Assembly: GCF_000154985.1 (NCBI RefSeq)
Contig: NZ_DS572693.1
Coordinates: 124,001-188,000, forward strand
Direction of reading: 5' to 3'
Source: Streptococcus infantarius subsp. infantarius ATCC BAA-102
Lineage (GTDB): Bacteria > Bacillota > Bacilli > Lactobacillales > Streptococcaceae
DNA: 64,000 bases
Part shown: piece after piece, positions 60,661 to 64,000 of the stretch
Layout of the letters: every line of letters starts with the position of its first letter
Numbering within the stretch: position 1 is the first letter of the stretch
The notes under the pieces: generated by a model
Told to the model about the DNA's origin: nothing
Seen by the model: the letters and a program-made list of their open reading frames with translations, nothing else
Database searches by the model: none
Position numbers and translations under genes: made by a program

Positions 60661-61331
60661 TAATAATCAATTTTACGTTCTTCTGTGATAAGTTTAGCCA
60701 TTTGTTCGGGGTTAATAATTTGAATCTGATGGCCAGTTTTTTCAATCATTTCTTCAGCGCGAAGTGCTTTTACCATTCGTGTAATAGTCACTGAGTGCAT
60801 GCCTAGGTAGCAGGAGATTTCTTGATAGGTAAAGAAGGTATTTAAAGCTAAATGACCTGATTCACATGGCTCAGCTTGGTCAAGTAAGAAGCGGCAGAAT
60901 TGGACCAAAGCAGGTTCATTTTTACTGCTGTGAAAATGTTCCATAAGATAGATATGATTTTCAGTTAGTGTGTTTAGCATCAAGCTAACCACGGATGGAA
61001 AAACAAGCAATTCTTGAAATTGACGACTAGAAATGCGGTAAGCCACGCAAGGCGTTTTGGCAACAATTGAAAATGATTTTTTCCCATAGTAGTTCAAGTG
61101 AACAGTATTCATAAGTGGCACAAAACCAACAAATTGTTGCTTTTTAAAATAAAGGTAAGTAGTTTCTTTGCCATCGCAAGAAATAGATGAAAGAGCACAG
61201 ATGCCTGAGGATAGGATATAAATATCACCGCTTGTTTCTCCAGAGACGGACTGTGCAAGGTTTTCTCCTTTTTTAAAAGACACACGTTCGCCGTATTGAT
61301 AAAGTTCTGTAATATCCAGTTTAGATTGCAT
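60660..61331 (-). CDS. Crp/Fnr family transcriptional regulator
   Basis: The 223-residue protein has a cyclic-nucleotide-binding-like N-terminal barrel (about 10-125) and a C-terminal winged helix with TYQEISCYLGMHSVTITRMVKALRAEEMIEK (about 165-196). Two Cys lie in GICALSSISCDG, as in FLP-type redox regulators, but four-Cys cluster ligands of FNR are not evident. Start at 61331 behind AGAAAGGG. A dyad upstream may be its own operator. Confidence 0.83.
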   Translation of the reverse strand: MQSKLDITELYQYGERVSFKKGENLAQSVSGETSGDIYILSSGICALSSISCDGKETTYLYFKKQQFVGFVPLMNTVHLNYYGKKSFSIVAKTPCVAYRISSRQFQELLVFPSVVSLMLNTLTENHIYLMEHFHSSKNEPALVQFCRFLLDQAEPCESGHLALNTFFTYQEISCYLGMHSVTITRMVKALRAEEMIEKTGHQIQIINPEQMAKLITEERKIDY

Positions 61332-61358
61332 AATTGCCCTTTCTAAAATTAACATAGG

Positions 61359-61374
61359 CTATATAACTATATAG
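61359..61374. promoter_or_regulatory. Inverted repeat in the Crp-type gene's control region
   Basis: CTATATA (61359-61365) and TATATAG (61368-61374) flank two bases. It lies 28 bases before the Crp-type start and could hold its -10 as well. Confidence 0.45.
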
Positions 61375-61410
61375 TTTACGTTAAAAAAGCGTTTTTATCA
61401 AGTTAAAATT

Positions 61411-62277
61411 TTAGAAAAAGAGTTGGAAAATATCTTGATAGTGATTTTTGAAGTGGCTGTTTTTCCGCCAAATAAAGGTAAAATCGTGACTCATGGCAGG
61501 AATAGTGAGATTAATTTTTTTAAGATTTCCAGCAGAAATTTCTTTTTGAACCACGCTTTGGTAGACAAAAGTAATCCCAAGATTTTTTCTAACCAACTCA
61601 CAGATGGTATTAAGACTCCCAATTTCGGTAATTTTACTGAAATCAGAAATGGTGAGATTAGCTTCCTTTAATGTGATTTCAAGCATTTCACGTGTACCAG
61701 AGCCTTGTTCGCGAACGATAATTGGATAATTGAGGAGTTCTTCCAGAGAATTGCTACCGCTTGCTAGAGGAGAGTCGGGTGAGGTAACAGCGATGAAAGG
61801 TTCTGTTCGATAAGGGAGAAAATCGTATTTTTCTTTTGAAAAGAAACCTTCAATCAAGGCAAAATCAATCTCGCCCTTATCAATGGCTTTTAATAGTGTT
61901 TCGGTATTATCCACCAGCATTTTGACTTGGAAATTCGGGTGATTTGCCAAAATATCCACTAAAGAATCGGTCAAAACATACTCGCCAATGGTCAAAGTCG
62001 CCCCAAAATTTAGTGGTTGCAAATCTTGCTTGAGCTGTGTCTTGAAATGCTTAATATCTGTATCCATAGTCGTCAGCAAATCAAGCAATTCTTTACCAAT
62101 TTGAGTCAGTTGACAATATTTGCCAGAAAACGTGAAGAGTTTGGTTTGATATTCTGTTTCCAAAGCTTTGATATGCTTAGTGACAGCAGGCTGAGTGATA
62201 TGCAGTTCTTCTGCGGCTTGGGTGAAATTAAGCGTTTCGCAGACTTTTATAAAAGTAAACACACGATAATCAAGCAT
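61411..62277 (-). CDS. LysR family regulator, CysL/YeiE-like
   Basis: The 289-residue protein has an HTH (NFTQAAEELHITQPAVTKHIKALE, about 17-40) and a co-inducer domain. It is divergent from the YeiH exporter gene, the same pairing as yeiE-yeiH in other bacteria, where the LysR protein controls the exporter. The start at 62277 has AAAGGAG; six further residues upstream are unlikely. On this strand an extended -10 TGATACAAT lies at 62308-62316. Confidence 0.87.
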   Translation of the reverse strand: MLDYRVFTFIKVCETLNFTQAAEELHITQPAVTKHIKALETEYQTKLFTFSGKYCQLTQIGKELLDLLTTMDTDIKHFKTQLKQDLQPLNFGATLTIGEYVLTDSLVDILANHPNFQVKMLVDNTETLLKAIDKGEIDFALIEGFFSKEKYDFLPYRTEPFIAVTSPDSPLASGSNSLEELLNYPIIVREQGSGTREMLEITLKEANLTISDFSKITEIGSLNTICELVRKNLGITFVYQSVVQKEISAGNLKKINLTIPAMSHDFTFIWRKNSHFKNHYQDIFQLFF

Positions 62278-62330
62278 GACAAATCTCCTTTGCAATTATT
62301 ATTTGTTATTGTATCATAATAAATCATAAT

Positions 62331-62359
62331 TTTACATTATAGATTAGACGCGCTATAAT
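62331..62359 (+). promoter_or_regulatory. Promoter of the yeiH-like gene
   Basis: TTTACA (62331-62336), 17-bp spacer, TATAAT (62354-62359). Repeated ATAATAAATCATAAT between it and the LysR start could bind the regulator. Confidence 0.68.
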
Positions 62360-62383
62360 GAGTGACGTGAAAAGGAGTTCATT

Positions 62384-63410
62384 ATGTTAACAATTCAGAA
62401 AAAAGCGCCAGGAGTGATTCTTTGCGCGATTTTAGCTGTGCCAGCTTGGTTCTTAGGGCAAGTCTTTCCTTTGGTCGGTGCTCCAGTCTTTGCGATTTTG
62501 CTTGGCATGTTTGTGGGAACTTTTTATCATAATCGCAAACAAACCGCCCAAGGCATTGGTTTTACCTCAAAATACATTTTACAGACAGCTGTGGTTTTAT
62601 TAGGTTTTGGTCTTAATTTAGGTCAAGTCTTAAAAGTTGGTGCTCAGTCGCTACCAATCATTATTTCAACCATCGCAACGTCTTTAATCGTGGCGTTTCT
62701 CTTACAAAAATGGTTGAAGCTGGACGTTAATACAGCGACTTTGGTCGGCGTTGGGTCATCTATCTGTGGTGGTTCAGCTATTGCAGCGACAGCACCAGTT
62801 ATCAAGGCAAAAGATGAAGAGGTGGCTAAGAGTATTTCAGTTATTTTTCTCTTTAACATTCTCGCAGCGTTGATTTTTCCAACTTTAGGAGATTTGATTG
62901 GTTTGTCAAATCATGGCTTTGCCCTATTTGCAGGAACGGCTGTTAATGACACATCATCTGTTACAGCGACAGCAGCAGCTTGGGATGCTATTCACCAGTC
63001 AAGTACTCTGGACGGTGCAACTATCGTTAAGTTAACTCGTACTTTGGCTATTATTCCTATTACACTTGGCTTGTCATTTTATAAGGCTTATAAAGAATCT
63101 AAAAATGGTGGAGCTTCTGAGAAGACTTTTAGTTTTAAAAAGGCTTTTCCGATGTTTGTCTTGTATTTCTTACTAGCTTCAATTGTGACAACACTTGCGA
63201 GTGCACTTGGCTTTGATACAATGTCTTTTTGATAATCTTAAAGTGCTATCAAAATTCTTTATCGTCATGGCTATGGGGGCTATTGGACTTAATACAAATC
63301 CAGTCAAATTAGTAAAAACAGGTGGTCAAGCTATCGGTGTAGGTGCTGCTTGTTGGATTGCCATTACTTGTGTCAGTCTTTTGATGCAGCATATTTTAGG
63401 TATTTGGTAA
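62384..63410 (+). pseudogene. YeiH family putative sulfate exporter, frameshifted
   Basis: The first frame gives 282 residues with eight or nine helices and the family segment [23 protein letters not shown], then stops at TGA 63230-63232. The next phase supplies [23 protein letters not shown] and the final helix to TAA 63408-63410. One extra T in the run at 63225-63229 (five T where four fit) explains it: [10 protein letters not shown] would follow directly. The restored protein would have about 341 residues, the usual YeiH length. The run is short but still a possible miscall. Confidence 0.86.
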
Positions 63411-63415
63411 CAGAG

Positions 63416-63449
63416 AAGAAGTTGAGCAGAGGTGCTCGACTTCTTTTTT
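63416..63449 (+). terminator. Terminator of the yeiH-like gene
   Basis: A stem of about 13 bp (63416-63428 with 63433-63445, one G/T pair) around GAGG, then T. Confidence 0.85.
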
Positions 63450-63470
63450 GTTAGAAACCATGCTTAATTC

Positions 63471-63498
63471 TTGAAAACGTTTCCTATAGTGCTATAAT
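63471..63498 (+). promoter_or_regulatory. Promoter overlapped by a CcpA (cre) site
   Basis: TTGAAA (63471-63476), 16-bp spacer, TATAAT (63493-63498). TTGAAAACGTTTCCT (63471-63485) fits the cre consensus WTGNAANCGNWNNCW at every fixed base and covers the -35, so glucose repression through CcpA is expected. Confidence 0.78.
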
Positions 63499-63561
63499 GG
63501 ACACATATGGACTTGCTTTTAGCGTAAGCTATTGATTCAAGCAAGAGGAAAAGGAGATATT

Positions 63562-64000
63562 ATGGCATACAAAACAACTTACCCTTACACAAATGAAGTT
63601 CTAAAAACTTTTGATAACGCGACAGATGTGGATTTAGAAGCTGCTTTGGCAAATGGTCATGCGCTTTATAAAAAATGGCGTGCTGAAGGTGGATTGGACG
63701 ACAGAAAAGTTCAATTACATAAAATTGCGGAGCTTTTACGTCGTGACGTTGATAAATACGCTGAAGTGATGACAAAAGATATGGGAAAACTTTTCACGGA
63801 AGCAAAAGGTGAAGTAGAACTTTGTGCAGAAATTGCGGATTACTACGCTGATAAAGCAGAGGAATTCCTCAAACCACGTCCGCTAGAAAATATCAATGGT
63901 GAAGCTTATTATATCAAGCAAGCCACGGGTGTATTGGTAGCTGTTGAGCCATGGAATTTCCCATTCTATCAAATCATGCGAGTCTTTGCTCCAAATTTCA
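63562..64000 (+). CDS. gabD: NAD(P)-dependent succinate-semialdehyde dehydrogenase, N-terminal part
   Basis: The frame starts at ATG 63562 behind AAAGGAG and runs off the window after 146 residues. MAYKTTYPYTNEVLKTF, MTKDMGKLFTEAKGEVEL and GVLVAVEPWNFPFYQIMR match the aldehyde dehydrogenase family of the succinate-semialdehyde type, with the Asn-containing EPWNFP motif of the catalytic channel. The catalytic Cys lies beyond the edge. The cre-overlapped promoter suggests use when preferred sugar is absent. Confidence 0.85.
   Translation, partial: MAYKTTYPYTNEVLKTFDNATDVDLEAALANGHALYKKWRAEGGLDDRKVQLHKIAELLRRDVDKYAEVMTKDMGKLFTEAKGEVELCAEIADYYADKAEEFLKPRPLENINGEAYYIKQATGVLVAVEPWNFPFYQIMRVFAPNF

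Overview
The window is about 64 kb of a low-GC Gram-positive chromosome, almost certainly a Streptococcus, probably of the bovis/equinus group (S. gallolyticus, infantarius, lutetiensis or equinus). The genus call rests on the gene set (mutX, alsSD, trpXYZ behind a Trp-codon leader, RNase J2, RqcH/PavA, ABC-F protein, MarR with paired ABC exporters, NAD-dependent succinate-semialdehyde dehydrogenase), the AGGAGG-type ribosome binding sites and the strong A+T bias. The species is inference. I see no rRNA, tRNA, CRISPR array or complete insertion sequence.

Region 1 (1 to about 19.2 kb) is the late half of a siphovirus-type prophage, all on the plus strand. It holds the end of the portal gene, a MuF minor head protein with a nuclease-like C-terminal extension and a small CPCC-type cysteine-rich protein (a toxin/immunity pair), large terminase, scaffold, major capsid protein, head-tail connectors, tail terminator, major tail protein, two tail-assembly chaperone frames joined by an A AAA AAC slippery site, tape measure, Dit, a 1565-residue Tal/tail-tip protein, holin and amidase endolysin. 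After the endolysin come two lysogenic-conversion genes: a Panacea-domain (DUF4065) antitoxin and an overlapping small partner, a probable toxin. The last 650 bp carry no protein gene. They hold a 24-bp perfect palindrome beside a near-consensus promoter for a roughly 60-nt transcript, several strong hairpins, and direct and inverted repeats that look like integrase arm sites, so the right attachment site probably lies here.

Region 2 (19.4 to 28.6 kb) is chromosomal: mutX, a frameshifted AI-2E family transporter, a TPR protein, a small membrane protein, the acetoin-pathway pair alsS/alsD, an APC amino-acid permease and, in reverse, rqcH. Region 3 (28.7 to 36.7 kb) is a LysR regulator divergent from a six-gene operon: ABC ATPase, permease fused to binding protein, dimethylargininase-like hydrolase, HisC-like aminotransferase, D-2-hydroxyacid dehydrogenase and RocB-like M20 hydrolase. 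It looks like uptake and breakdown of a guanidino or amino-acid-derived compound whose identity is not known.

Region 4 (36.7 to 44.4 kb) holds the trpXYZ ABC transporter behind a leader peptide with two Trp codons and an attenuator, RNase J2, a membrane-anchored matrixin-like protease and an ABC-F protein that may have a leaderless mRNA. Region 5 (44.4 to 57.6 kb) holds a MarR-controlled pair of ABC exporters, a DUF2798 protein, an ArsR regulator beside a broken MFS pump, an orphan protein, a type II cation P-type ATPase, a DUF2974 hydrolase, a MerR regulator with a nonsense codon behind an intact 19-bp-spacer MerR promoter, and a YkgJ cysteine-cluster protein. Region 6 (57.6 to 64 kb) holds an HrtBA-like efflux pair downstream of three palindromes, a small potassium channel, a HAD phosphatase, Crp/Fnr and LysR regulators, a frameshifted YeiH family exporter, and the start of succinate-semialdehyde dehydrogenase under a promoter overlapped by a CcpA (cre) site.

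Four chromosomal genes are broken (AI-2E transporter, MFS pump, merR, yeiH), and one small phage gene is interrupted at a run of seven A. At least one of the chromosomal lesions and the phage lesion lie in homopolymers, so assembly error must be excluded before they are read as biology.
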